A stretch of 64,000 nt of DNA from Actinokineospora terrae (GTDB lineage: Bacteria > Actinomycetota > Actinomycetes > Mycobacteriales > Pseudonocardiaceae): assembly GCF_900111175.1 (NCBI RefSeq), contig NZ_FOGI01000007.1, forward strand, positions 434,001 to 498,000, given 5' to 3'. This document shows, in pieces, positions 1-7,988 of the stretch (the first letter of the stretch is position 1; the number at the start of each line of letters is the position of its first letter). The notes beneath the pieces are model-generated. The model was given only the letters and a program-made list of their open reading frames with translations. It made no database searches and had not been told where the DNA came from. Position numbers and translations under genes: made by a program.

Positions 1-26
1 CGGATCGCGCAGGTGGTCACGCGTGA
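1..26 (+). CDS. 3' end of an upstream gene (partial)
   Basis: A reading frame open from the left edge ends with residues DRAGGHA and TGA at 24-26. That stop overlaps the GTG start of the DUF58 gene in a GTGA arrangement, the translational coupling used by many genes in this window. In actinobacteria the gene directly before a DUF58 protein is very often a MoxR-type AAA ATPase, so this may be its C-terminus. Only seven codons are visible, so identity is inference from context. Confidence 0.35.
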
Positions 27-1348
27 GTCGGGTGCGGGTGTTCTTGACCGCGCGGCAGGTGGCCGGGCGGGCGGGGTGGCGGGGGACGGACGCGTTGTTC
101 CGGGGGGCTGTGGGTGGGCTCGGGCTGGTCGGGGTCGGGGTGGTGTTGCACCGGGTTGATCTCGTGGTCATCGGGGTGCCGTTGCTGCTGGCCACGGTCG
201 CGGCGCTTGCGGTGCCGGTGGGTGGGGTGCCGGTGCCGCGGATCGCACCGTTGCCGCGCAGTGTCGAGGCGGGGGACGGGGCGCGGGCGGTGATCACGGT
301 CGACGCGGGGCCGGGGGTGGAGTTCGTCGCCATTCGGTTGCCCACGCCCGGGAACGCGTCGCTGGGGCCGGTGCAGCTGCTGCCGGGTGGCGCGCGGACG
401 GTGCGTGCCGCGGTGCGGTGGAACGCCTGGGGTGAGGGGGTCGACCTGCGGCCGGACCACCTCGCCGCGGGGCGGGACGCGCTGCTGATCAGTGGGCCGG
501 TGGTCGGGGTGGAGACCAGGCGGACGGTGTTGCCGCCGGTCGTGCCGCTCGGTCCGGGGCCGCTGCCGCCGAGGGTGTCCGGGCTGGTCGGGGCGCACCG
601 GTCGCGGCGGGCGGGGGACGGGGTCGAGCTGCGGGCCGTGCGGCCGTTCCACCCGGGCGACCGGCTGCGTAGGATCGACTGGCGGGTGACCCTGCGCGCG
701 GGTGCCGCGACCGGGGACCCGCTGGCCGTCCCGCACGTCCGCGAGCAGCACGCCGAGGTCGACGCGGACCTGGTGCTGGTGCTCGACTCCCTGGCCGACG
801 TCACCGCCGAGCTCGCCGACTGGTCCACCTCGGCGCCCGGCGTGCAGGTGCGCCCGGGCGGCAGCCTGGACACCGCCGTCCGCGCCGCCGCCTCCCTCGC
901 CGCCGGGTACCTGCGCCAGGGCGACCGCGTCGGACTGATCGACCTGGGTCACCCGCAGCTGTCCCTGCCACCCGGTATCGGCCTGCGCCAACTCACCCGC
1001 CTGCGCCACCAGCTCGTCGCCTGCTCCCGCGCCTCGGGCCGGGCGTCGCGCCCCGTGCTCCTCCCCAGGCAGATCCCCCCGGGCGCGGTGGTCGTCTTCC
1101 TCTCCCCGTTCCTCGACGACGCCACCGCCACCGCGGCCACCACCGCCGCCCGCCACCACCTGGTGATCGCCGTCGACACCCTCCCGACCCCGCTGGTGGC
1201 CGACCCCGACACCCCCTGGGGAGAGGTCGTCCGCCAGATCCTCACCGCCGAACACCACGCCCGCCGCACAGCCCTGCGCGCCAACGGCGTAGCCGTCGTC
1301 ACCACCCCCGAGGCGGTCCCCGCCATCCTCCGCCGAGTCCGCCCATGA
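23..1348 (+). CDS. DUF58 domain protein
   Basis: A 441-residue protein. Two hydrophobic stretches (about residues 29-65) suggest an N-terminal membrane anchor. Residues 205-225 carry the DUF58 signature, an R-x-F/Y-x-x-GD-x-x-R-x-I-D-W pattern (here RPFHPGDRLRRIDW), followed by a von Willebrand A-like C-terminal region. DUF58 proteins are usually encoded with MoxR ATPases and are thought to help assemble or activate cell-envelope or metal-dependent complexes; the exact role is unknown. The GTG start overlaps the preceding stop, and the 3' end overlaps the next gene by 4 bp, so the three genes probably form one operon. Confidence 0.85.
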   Translation: MSRVRVFLTARQVAGRAGWRGTDALFRGAVGGLGLVGVGVVLHRVDLVVIGVPLLLATVAALAVPVGGVPVPRIAPLPRSVEAGDGARAVITVDAGPGVEFVAIRLPTPGNASLGPVQLLPGGARTVRAAVRWNAWGEGVDLRPDHLAAGRDALLISGPVVGVETRRTVLPPVVPLGPGPLPPRVSGLVGAHRSRRAGDGVELRAVRPFHPGDRLRRIDWRVTLRAGAATGDPLAVPHVREQHAEVDADLVLVLDSLADVTAELADWSTSAPGVQVRPGGSLDTAVRAAASLAAGYLRQGDRVGLIDLGHPQLSLPPGIGLRQLTRLRHQLVACSRASGRASRPVLLPRQIPPGAVVVFLSPFLDDATATAATTAARHHLVIAVDTLPTPLVADPDTPWGEVVRQILTAEHHARRTALRANGVAVVTTPEAVPAILRRVRP

Positions 1349-1854
1349 CCAGCATGGATGTAGGCCGTGGTTGGTCCGCGTGGTGGTTGCGCGGTGCCGC
1401 TGGTCTAGCCGCGGCCGGGATGCTCTTGGACCTAGGCCTCAGCGGTGTGTCCACTGTCATGCTCGCCATCGCCGCGCTCTTAGCACTCGCCAGCGTCCTG
1501 CTCCCCGCTTCACCAGCTCCTCTAGTCCTCATCTGCTGCGCAGCCCTAAGCGTCGCCCTCACTGGCGACGACCCTCTTAGACCCGCCGTCCTAGTCCTGA
1601 TTCCGCTGGTCCACGCCCTGCACCTCACCTGCGCCCTAGCCGGTCTCCTCCCTAGAGGCGCCCGCTTTGACCCCGCCGCCCTACGCCCGACCCTGCGCCG
1701 GGCAGCCGGGGTACAGGCAGTCGCGCTCGGGTTGGCGGGAGTCGCGGCTGTGCTGCCCGCCACGCGTACACCCGAACCGGTGGAGTTGATCGCGTTACTG
1801 TCGATCGCCGGTCTCGCACTGCTCGTGATCACCGCTCGTCGCGGCGGCCGGTAG
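1345..1854 (+). CDS. small integral membrane protein
   Basis: A 169-residue hydrophobic protein with about four to five predicted transmembrane segments (near residues 15-35, 36-52, 55-72, 80-100 and 122-165). It starts with ATG overlapping the TGA of the DUF58 gene and so belongs to that operon. No family is recognised; membrane partners are common beside MoxR/DUF58 pairs. Two TTA leucine codons (1480-1482 and 1795-1797) and a locally lower GC third position are unusual for this genome type. Confidence 0.75.
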   Translation: MTSMDVGRGWSAWWLRGAAGLAAAGMLLDLGLSGVSTVMLAIAALLALASVLLPASPAPLVLICCAALSVALTGDDPLRPAVLVLIPLVHALHLTCALAGLLPRGARFDPAALRPTLRRAAGVQAVALGLAGVAAVLPATRTPEPVELIALLSIAGLALLVITARRGGR

Positions 1855-1956
1855 CCCGGCGACGGGCGTCACACCAGCGCAAACGCGCCAGCGACCGGGG
1901 TCACACCAACACAGGGGCGCCTCGCGGTGACCCCACACCAGTGCCACGATGGGGAC

Positions 1957-3282
1957 ATGGCGCATGGAAAGTCGGAGCCCACCCGGATCCTGATCCTCGG
2001 TGGCGGCTACGTCGGGCTCTACACCGCGCTCGGCCTGCAGCGCAAGCTGCGCTCCGGCGAGGCGTCGGTCACCGTCGTCGACCCGCAGCCGCACATGACC
2101 TACCAGCCGTTCCTGCCCGAGGCCGCCGCGGGCGCGATCGAGCCCCGGCACGTGGTCGTGCCGCTGCGCCGCGCGCTCAAGCGCTGCCACGTGATCACCG
2201 CGCGCGCCCGGTCGATCGAGCACGCCCGCAAGGTCGTCACCATCGAGGCGCCCGACGGCCACACCGAGGAGCTGGGCTACGACGTGCTGGTCGTGGCGCT
2301 CGGCTCGGTGGCCCGGTTGCTGCCCATCCCCGGCCTGGTCGAGCACGGCATCTCGTTCAAGACCATCGGCGAGGCGATCTACCTGCGCAACCACGTGATG
2401 AGCAAGCTCGACGAGGCCGACAGCACGCTGGACCCCGAGCTGCGCAAGCGGTTGCTCACCTTCACCTTCGTCGGCGGCGGCTTCGCGGGCATCGAGGCGC
2501 TCGGCGAGCTGGAGGACATGGCCCGCTTCGCCACCCAGTACTACAAGAACATCAGCCCGGAGGACCTGCGCTTCGTCATGGTCGAGGCGGCCGGTCGGGT
2601 GCTGCCCGAGGTGCGCGAGAGCCTGGGCGTCTACACGGTGATGCAGCTGGAGAAGCGCGGCATCGAGGTGTACCTGTCCACGCTGGCCAAGTCGTTCGAG
2701 AACGGGCACGTGGTGCTCTCCGACGGCACCGAGTTCGACAGCGACACCATCGTGTGGACCGCCGGGGTCAAGTCCAACCCGGTGCTGGCCGCCTCGGACC
2801 TGCCGCTGACCAAGCAGGGCCGCCTGCGCGCCACCGCCGCCATGCGCGTCGAGGGCCTGTCCGACGCGTGGACCGCCGGTGACTGCGCCGCGGTCCCCGA
2901 CCTGTCGCGCACCGAGGACGACCCCACCGCGATCTGCGCGCCCAACGCCCAGAACGCGGTGCGCCAGGCCAGGCTGCTGGCCCGGAACATCGTCACCGCG
3001 CTGCGCGGTGCCGAGCCGAAGGACTACTTCCACAAGAACATCGGCTCGGTCGCCAGCCTCGGCCTGCACAAGGGCGTCGGCGACGTGTTCAACATCAAGG
3101 CCAAGGGCTTCCTCGCCTGGGCCATGCACCGCGCCTACCACGTCAAGGCGATGCCGACCTTCAACCGCAAGGTCCGCATCACGCTGGACTGGTTAACTGG
3201 CGGTCTGTTCCGGCGTGAGGTGATCTCGATGGGCCAGATCAACGACCCCAAGGCGGAGTTCGCCAGGGTCTCCAAGGGCTGA
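1957..3282 (+). CDS. ndh: type II NADH:quinone oxidoreductase
   Basis: A 441-residue single-polypeptide FAD enzyme that transfers electrons from NADH to menaquinone at the membrane without pumping protons. An N-terminal FAD-binding GGGYVGLY motif, a central NAD-binding GGGFAGIE motif and the WTAG / TAGDCAAVP segments that close the FAD site are all present. The hydrophobic C-terminal region (SLGLHKGVG...AMHRAYHV) matches the membrane-binding end of this family. The ATG at 1957 behind GGGG is preferred over a GTG 30 bases upstream because alignment to the family begins here. A TTA codon lies at 3193-3195. A GC-rich hairpin follows. Confidence 0.93.
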   Translation: MAHGKSEPTRILILGGGYVGLYTALGLQRKLRSGEASVTVVDPQPHMTYQPFLPEAAAGAIEPRHVVVPLRRALKRCHVITARARSIEHARKVVTIEAPDGHTEELGYDVLVVALGSVARLLPIPGLVEHGISFKTIGEAIYLRNHVMSKLDEADSTLDPELRKRLLTFTFVGGGFAGIEALGELEDMARFATQYYKNISPEDLRFVMVEAAGRVLPEVRESLGVYTVMQLEKRGIEVYLSTLAKSFENGHVVLSDGTEFDSDTIVWTAGVKSNPVLAASDLPLTKQGRLRATAAMRVEGLSDAWTAGDCAAVPDLSRTEDDPTAICAPNAQNAVRQARLLARNIVTALRGAEPKDYFHKNIGSVASLGLHKGVGDVFNIKAKGFLAWAMHRAYHVKAMPTFNRKVRITLDWLTGGLFRREVISMGQINDPKAEFARVSKG

Positions 3283-3291
3283 GGGGCAAAC

Positions 3292-3311
3292 GGCCCAACT
3301 CCGGTTGGGCC
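3292..3311 (+). terminator. hairpin after ndh
   Basis: GGCCCAA and TTGGGCC pair across a six-base loop ten bases after the ndh stop. There is no clear T-run, as is common for actinobacterial terminators. The loop CTCCGG can also pair with the CCGGAG just downstream (about 3317-3322), so two foldings compete. Confidence 0.6.
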
Positions 3312-3372
3312 ACCCGGCCGGAGTTGTCACAAACCCGTCCCCAGCCCGCCTGTCGCACCTTAGGCTGCCGCT

Positions 3373-3449
3373 GCCCCCGTAGCCCAACAGGCAGAGGCAG
3401 CCCCCTTAAAAGGGGTCGAGTGCCGGTTCGAATCCGGTCGGGGGCACCA
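3373..3449 (+). tRNA. tRNA with UAA anticodon (Leu codon UUA), class-I fold
   Basis: A complete 77-base cloverleaf: 7-bp acceptor stem GCCCCCG/CGGGGGC, D arm GCCC...AGGC with GG in the loop, anticodon stem GCCCC/GGGGT, loop CTTAAAA giving anticodon UAA, five-base variable loop CGAGT, T arm GCCGG-TTCGAAT-CCGGT, discriminator A and an encoded CCA. By codon it should read UUA (leucine), but bacterial leucine tRNAs are class II with a long variable arm, and this one is not. The amino acid charged is therefore uncertain. All stems pair (one G-U in the anticodon stem, one in the T stem, one weak pair in the D stem), which argues against a decayed gene. Confidence 0.85.
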
Positions 3450-3558
3450 AAGCAGGACAGCAGTCCGCTAGGGACGTCCATTCGGCGATCGTCCACTGGA
3501 CCACAGTCGCGGTGGTGATTCACCGGTGCGCGCACGGTCCCGCTGTCCGTCCACACAG

Positions 3559-3591
3559 GCACGGCACCCGAGATGTGTCCGGGTGCCGTGC
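3559..3591 (+). terminator. hairpin downstream of the tRNA
   Basis: A perfect 12-bp inverted repeat (GCACGGCACCCG and its complement) with a nine-base loop, 110 bases after the tRNA and before the MerR gene. The rest of the 3450-3724 gap shows no gene. Confidence 0.55.
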
Positions 3592-3724
3592 GCCGCTGTC
3601 CGCTGTCTGGGCGCCGCGCCCCGGTGGGGATGTCCCGCGCCCGGCCGCTGTTGGGACTTTTCGCACCCGGGCCGGATCGAGTGTCCACTGTGGATCTCCC
3701 GGTGGGCGCGCTAGGCTCGGCCGG

Positions 3725-4474
3725 GTGGCGGAGTACCGGATCGACGACCTGGCGCGGGCGGCGGGCACGTCCGTGCGCAACGTGCGGGTCTACCAGGACC
3801 GGGAGCTGCTGCCGCCGCCCGCCCGGCGCGGGCGCACCGCCGTCTACTCCGACGCGCACCTGGCCCGGTTGCGGCTGATCCTCAACATGCTCGACCGCGG
3901 CTACGCCTTCGCCCAGATCAAGGAGATGCTGGACGCCTGGCAGGCCGGGCACAGCCTCGCTGACGTGCTCGGACTGGAGGCGGCCGCGGGCGCGGCGTCG
4001 TCGCACGAGCAGCCGACCGCGGTGTCCATGGCGCAGCTGGTGCGCATGTTCGGCACCCAGGTGACCCCGACGACCCTCCGCACCGCCCTGGAGCTGGGCG
4101 TGCTGCAGCGGCGTGGCGCGCAGCTCGTCGCACCGAGCATGAAGCTGCTGGAAGCGGGCCACGAGCTGGTCAGGCTGAACGTGCCGCTGGCGGACGCGTT
4201 GGCGTTGGCCGCGGAGCTGCAGGCCGAGACGGACAGGGTCACCGCGCTGCTGGTCGGCCTGGTCCGCCGGTACGTGCTCGACCCCAAGGGGCCGGACTGG
4301 CTGCCCAGCGGCGACGAGCTGCCGCACTTCGCCGACGTCATCTCCCGCCTGCACCCGCTGGTGATGTCGGCGGTGGGCGCCGCCGTCGACCGGTCGGCGA
4401 GCCGGGTCATCCCCGAGGTCATGGGCGACCGGTTGATCGCGCTGGCGGAGCGGGCCAGGGGCCGCGCGGAATGA
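3725..4474 (+). CDS. MerR-family transcriptional regulator
   Basis: A 249-residue protein with an N-terminal winged-helix MerR DNA-binding domain (residues about 3-75: YRIDDLARAAGTSVRNVRVYQDRELLPPPARRG pattern, seen here as a helix-turn-helix followed by the YQD/LLPPP wing), then an alpha-helical effector or dimerisation region of about 170 residues with no recognisable metal-binding cysteines. This composition is typical of long actinobacterial MerR proteins of unknown ligand. The GTG at 3725 starts the conserved domain. The gene lies 68 bp upstream of the EphD-like fusion, and the palindrome between them is a likely operator for this or another dimeric regulator. Confidence 0.85.
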   Translation: MAEYRIDDLARAAGTSVRNVRVYQDRELLPPPARRGRTAVYSDAHLARLRLILNMLDRGYAFAQIKEMLDAWQAGHSLADVLGLEAAAGAASSHEQPTAVSMAQLVRMFGTQVTPTTLRTALELGVLQRRGAQLVAPSMKLLEAGHELVRLNVPLADALALAAELQAETDRVTALLVGLVRRYVLDPKGPDWLPSGDELPHFADVISRLHPLVMSAVGAAVDRSASRVIPEVMGDRLIALAERARGRAE

Positions 4475-4487
4475 CACCCTTGCAGCG

Positions 4488-4520
4488 TGACAATGGCGAT
4501 TGTAACGTTCGCCATTGTCA
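4488..4520. promoter_or_regulatory. perfect 12-bp inverted repeat, probable operator
   Basis: TGACAATGGCGA and TCGCCATTGTCA flank a nine-base spacer, 22 bases upstream of the ATG of the EphD-like gene and just after the MerR gene. Arm length and spacing suit a dimeric or paired-dimer repressor such as MerR or TetR type. It is too close to the start codon and lacks the T-run of a terminator. Confidence 0.7.
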
Positions 4521-4542
4521 AGAACCCGGGTGAGGAGCCGCC

Positions 4543-6297
4543 ATGGTCAGCGAACCGCGCCACCTGCCCTCCACCGGGCCCCGCCGCCGCACCGTGCGCA
4601 ACGACGACGTCGACCTGGCCGTCTTCAGCGAGGGCGACCCGGCGTCCCCCACGATCCTGCTGGTGCACGGCTTCCCCGACACGCACCGCCTGTGGGACGG
4701 CCTGGCCGAACGCCTGGTGGGCGACTACCACGTCGTCCGCTACGACGTGCGCGGCGCAGGCGAGTCGACCGCCCCGCGCAAGACCGCCGCGTACCGGACC
4801 GAGCTGCTGGCCGAGGACCTGTTCGCCGTCGCCGACGCGGTCAGCCCAAACCGCCCGGTGCACGTCGTCGCGCACGACTGGGGCTCCATCCAGGCCTGGG
4901 CCGCGGTCACCGCGCCGCGCGCCAAGACCAGGATCGCGTCGTTCACCTCGGTCTCCGGCCCCCACCTCGACCACATCAGCGCGTGGACGCGCCGCAGGCT
5001 CACCCACCCCACTCCGACCAACCTGGCGCAGGTCGCCACCCAGTTCGCGCACTCCTGGTACATCGCAGCCTTCCACATCCCGGTCCTGCCCGCCCTCGCC
5101 TGGCGCACCGTGATCGGCCCCCGCTGGGGTGGCATCCTGCGCCGGGTCGAGGGCGTCGACTCGACCCCCGCGCCGACCATCGGCACCGACGCGGCCAACG
5201 GCGTGCGGCTCTACCGCGCGAACATGCTCACCAGCGCGTCCAAGCCGGCGCCCGGCCCGGCCGAGGTGCCCGTCCAGGTCGTGCTCCCCTCGCGGGACCG
5301 GTTCGTCACCGCGGCACTCGCCGAGGACCTGGAGCGCTGGGTGCCGCGACTGTGGCGGCGCCGGATCGTGGCCGGGCACTGGGTTCCGCTGTCACACCCG
5401 GACGCCTTGGCCCGCATGGTCGAGGACTTCGTGGAACACGTCTCCGGCGCCCCGATGACGCGCAGCCTGCAACGCGCCCGCGCGGGCCGTGCGGAGGGTT
5501 TCACCAACCGGCTCGTGGTGGTGACAGGTGCGGGCAAGGGCATCGGTAGGGCTACCGCGCATGCGTTTGCGGCTAGAGGAGCCGAAATTGTGGTCGCCGA
5601 CGTCGACATCGAGGCCGCGCGTCGCACTGCCGCGGAGATCGGACCGGCCGCTTACCCGTACCTGGTCGATGTGTCTGACGCCGACGCCGTGCGCGCGTTC
5701 GCCGAGGACATCACCGACCAGCACGGCACCCCCGACATCGTGGTCAACAACGCCGGGATCGGCATGGCAGGCCCGTTCCTGGCCACCACCGCGCGCGACT
5801 GGCAGCGGATCACGGACGTCAACCTGCTCGGTGTCGTCAACGGCTGCCGCGAGTTCGGCGCGCTGATGGCCGAGGCAGGGGAGGGCGGCCACATCGTCAA
5901 CATCTCTTCCGCTGCCGCGTACACCCCTAGCCGCTCCCTCTCCGCTTACGCGGCAAGCAAAGCAGCGGTGTTAGCGCTATCCGACTGCGTTCGCGCTGAG
6001 TTCGTCGACCACGGCATCGGTGTCACGGCAGTGTGTCCCGGCGTTGTGGCTACCGACATCACGAACACGACCACGTTCACCGGCGCCGACGACCTGGAAC
6101 AGCAGCGGATGCGGCAGAAGGCGACAAAGGCTTACGCACGCCGCGGTTTCACCCCGGACCGCGTCGCCGAGGAGATCGTCCGCGCCGTCGAACACGGGAC
6201 CCCGGTGGTCGCCGTTACCCCGGAGGCCAAGCTGGCCCGCCTCGGGTCCCGCTTCTTCCCGGCCCTGATGCGCCGCGCCGCGCGGCTGATCGGCTGA
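4543..6297 (+). CDS. EphD-like alpha/beta hydrolase - SDR fusion
   Basis: A 584-residue two-domain protein. Residues about 30-300 form an alpha/beta hydrolase: oxyanion VHGFPD, nucleophile elbow AHDWGS with aspartate as nucleophile (epoxide-hydrolase type) and a late histidine in GHWVPLSH. Residues about 322-584 form a short-chain dehydrogenase: TGAGKGIG cofactor motif, NNAG, catalytic serine in ISSAAAY and YAASK. The same order and length are known in Mycobacterium tuberculosis EphD, which acts on epoxy-lipid substrates; a role in epoxide or lipid modification here is inference. The gene sits behind a palindromic operator and contains a TTA codon at 5971-5973 in a slightly AT-richer SDR segment. 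Confidence 0.85.
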   Translation: MVSEPRHLPSTGPRRRTVRNDDVDLAVFSEGDPASPTILLVHGFPDTHRLWDGLAERLVGDYHVVRYDVRGAGESTAPRKTAAYRTELLAEDLFAVADAVSPNRPVHVVAHDWGSIQAWAAVTAPRAKTRIASFTSVSGPHLDHISAWTRRRLTHPTPTNLAQVATQFAHSWYIAAFHIPVLPALAWRTVIGPRWGGILRRVEGVDSTPAPTIGTDAANGVRLYRANMLTSASKPAPGPAEVPVQVVLPSRDRFVTAALAEDLERWVPRLWRRRIVAGHWVPLSHPDALARMVEDFVEHVSGAPMTRSLQRARAGRAEGFTNRLVVVTGAGKGIGRATAHAFAARGAEIVVADVDIEAARRTAAEIGPAAYPYLVDVSDADAVRAFAEDITDQHGTPDIVVNNAGIGMAGPFLATTARDWQRITDVNLLGVVNGCREFGALMAEAGEGGHIVNISSAAAYTPSRSLSAYAASKAAVLALSDCVRAEFVDHGIGVTAVCPGVVATDITNTTTFTGADDLEQQRMRQKATKAYARRGFTPDRVAEEIVRAVEHGTPVVAVTPEAKLARLGSRFFPALMRRAARLIG

Positions 6298-6300
6298 CCC

Positions 6301-6675
6301 TCAGACCCGGCCCGGCCGCAGGATCCCCGCCGCCAGCACCAGCAGGCTGCCGAACAGCGCGTTCCAGGCCCCCACCTGGAGATCCCCCAGGTCGACCACC
6401 TCACGCGCTCGCACCACCCACACGACCATCGTCGCAGCCAGGATGATCCCGCCCAGTTGCAGGATCCCCTTGGCGCGGAACATCCCCACCACCGCGAGCA
6501 ACACCCCGATGGCCAGCGGCAGGGTCAACGACCCCAACACCGGCGCGCTCTCCCTGGTGACCCCGCTGAACAGGTCCGAGAGCGGCAACGTGTGGCCCGC
6601 CCGGTCCTCGTACCACGCCCGGAACGCGCCGAAGGCGACCACGGCCACCCCGACCAGGCACATCAGCCACGACAT
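6301..6675 (-). CDS. small membrane protein
   Basis: A 124-residue protein with four predicted transmembrane helices (about residues 2-20, 49-65, 72-90 and 103-118) separated by a soluble loop containing WYEDRAGHTLPLSDLF. The family is not recognised; similar small four-helix proteins are common and uncharacterised in actinomycetes. ATG 6675 was chosen; a GTG four codons upstream is an alternative. It lies convergent with the EphD-like gene (three bases apart) and downstream of the Bax-inhibitor gene, from which a strong hairpin separates it. Confidence 0.65.
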   Translation of the reverse strand: MSWLMCLVGVAVVAFGAFRAWYEDRAGHTLPLSDLFSGVTRESAPVLGSLTLPLAIGVLLAVVGMFRAKGILQLGGIILAATMVVWVVRAREVVDLGDLQVGAWNALFGSLLVLAAGILRPGRV

Positions 6676-6707
6676 CAGTGCGCGCACGAGATCGACTCTA
6701 AGGCCAA

Positions 6708-6749
6708 ACAACAGGGGCGCCCAACCGGCCGGTTGGGCGCCCCTGTTGT
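6708..6749 (-). terminator. 21-bp perfect palindromic terminator
   Basis: A fully symmetric 42-base palindrome with no mismatch, starting ACAACAGGGG. It lies 13 bases past the stop of the Bax-inhibitor gene on the minus strand and upstream of the small membrane protein gene. It is the longest perfect intergenic stem noticed in the window. Confidence 0.8.
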
Positions 6750-6761
6750 GCCAGCGGGTGA

Positions 6762-7571
6762 TCAGTCGCTGCTCTGCAGCATGTAGAGCAGGCGCAGGAT
6801 CTCCAGGTACAGCCAGACCAGGGTGGTCATCAGGCCGAAGGCGACGTACCAGGCGAACTTCGACGGGGTGCCGGAGCGGATCATCTGGTCGGCCATGTCG
6901 AAGTCGAGCAGGAAGTTGAACGCGGCGATGCCGATGAACAGCAGGCTGATGCCGATGCCCAGCGGTCCGGCGTCGCGGATGCCCATGTTCACGCCGAACA
7001 TCGACAGCACCAGGTTGACCAGCATCAGACCGGCGGCGCCGACGGTGGCCCCGATGATCCACTTGGTCAGCTTCGGGGTGACCTTGACCGCGCCGGTCTT
7101 GTAGACCACCAGCATCGTGATGAACACCAGCGCCGTGCCCAGGATGGCCTGGAACGCGATACCGGGCACGAACATCTCGAAGACGCCGGTGATGGCACCG
7201 AGGAACAGGCCCTCGGCCGCCGAGTAGGTCAGCACGAGCGCGGGGCTCGGGGTCTTCTTGAAGATGATGACGAGCGAGATGACCAGGCCGACGAGGGCGC
7301 CGATGATCATCGGCGGGTACGGGCTGAGGTCCTTGCCGAGCACGAGCACCGCGGTGATGACGCCCACCACGACGGCGACGCCGAGGGTGACCGCGGTCTT
7401 GGTGACCACGTCGTCGACGGTCATCGGGCGGTCGCCGGTGCCCGCTGGCGCGCTGGGGCTGCCGTACCCGGGCGGGTAGCCCTGGTCCTGGTAGCCCTGG
7501 GCCTGGGGCTGGAAGCCCGCGTAACCGCCCTGCGGCAGGTTGCGGAACGCGGGGTTGCTGGTAGAACGCAC
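6762..7571 (-). CDS. Bax inhibitor-1 / YccA family membrane protein
   Basis: A 269-residue protein. The first 50 residues are a cytosolic, Gly/Gln/Tyr/Pro-rich tail; seven hydrophobic helices follow, with family landmarks such as YSAAEGLFLGAITG and the C-terminal ALGLMT/YLEILRLLYML region. The BI-1 fold is a pH-sensitive calcium-leak channel in characterised bacterial members; the actinobacterial function is unknown. The GTG start is well supported by AGGAGG upstream. The gene is transcribed away from the surface-protein cluster and ends at a strong palindromic terminator. Confidence 0.9.
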   Translation of the reverse strand: MRSTSNPAFRNLPQGGYAGFQPQAQGYQDQGYPPGYGSPSAPAGTGDRPMTVDDVVTKTAVTLGVAVVVGVITAVLVLGKDLSPYPPMIIGALVGLVISLVIIFKKTPSPALVLTYSAAEGLFLGAITGVFEMFVPGIAFQAILGTALVFITMLVVYKTGAVKVTPKLTKWIIGATVGAAGLMLVNLVLSMFGVNMGIRDAGPLGIGISLLFIGIAAFNFLLDFDMADQMIRSGTPSKFAWYVAFGLMTTLVWLYLEILRLLYMLQSSD

Positions 7572-7988
7572 CTGATCCTCCTGGGCCTGGATGGCGCCTG
7601 CTGACGGTCAACGATCGACCCGGCCGACCGGTTCCCGCTGGGTAAAACCCACTTTACCCACATTCGGCGCAACGCAGGGCAGGCACCGCCGATTCCCGCA
7701 CGGCACACCGAGCGTGACCGTCCGGGCGCACACTACGCCGTCCGATACCCCGGTTGCCGCTCGACCTCGGTGTCGACCTGCGGGAACGCCGCAGGGTAAC
7801 CATGATCAACTCCACTGGGTTGGCGGATTGCCCGGTGCCCCGCCCACCCAGCAGGCTCGCACGGAGGTGCGCTCCCCGGTCCCCATCCGTGTTCCCCCCG
7901 CGGCGGGCCGCACCGCCAGAGCAGTTCCCCGCACTTCAAGCGCCGACGGCCGTGCGCTGCCCCGGCGCGGCAAGGAGCCGACCGAACC
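7572..7988. other. divergent intergenic region (417 bp)
   Basis: This lies between the divergently transcribed BI-1 gene and the surface-protein operon and must hold both promoters. A GTAAAACCCACTTTACCC stretch near 7641-7658 is AT-richer than its surroundings. No gene, riboswitch fold or long dyad was recognised. Confidence 0.4.

Noticed and set aside
3373..3449. Calling the tRNA the normal bldA leucyl-tRNA
   Set aside because: The long variable arm required for class II leucine tRNAs is missing.
3373..3449. tRNA as attachment site of a mobile element
   Set aside because: The adjacent genes (MerR, EphD-like) look chromosomal, and no integrase or duplicated tRNA 3' end was seen nearby.
7572..7988. 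Riboswitch in the long leader of the surface-protein gene
   Set aside because: No conserved ydaO, cobalamin or SAM core motif could be found by eye.
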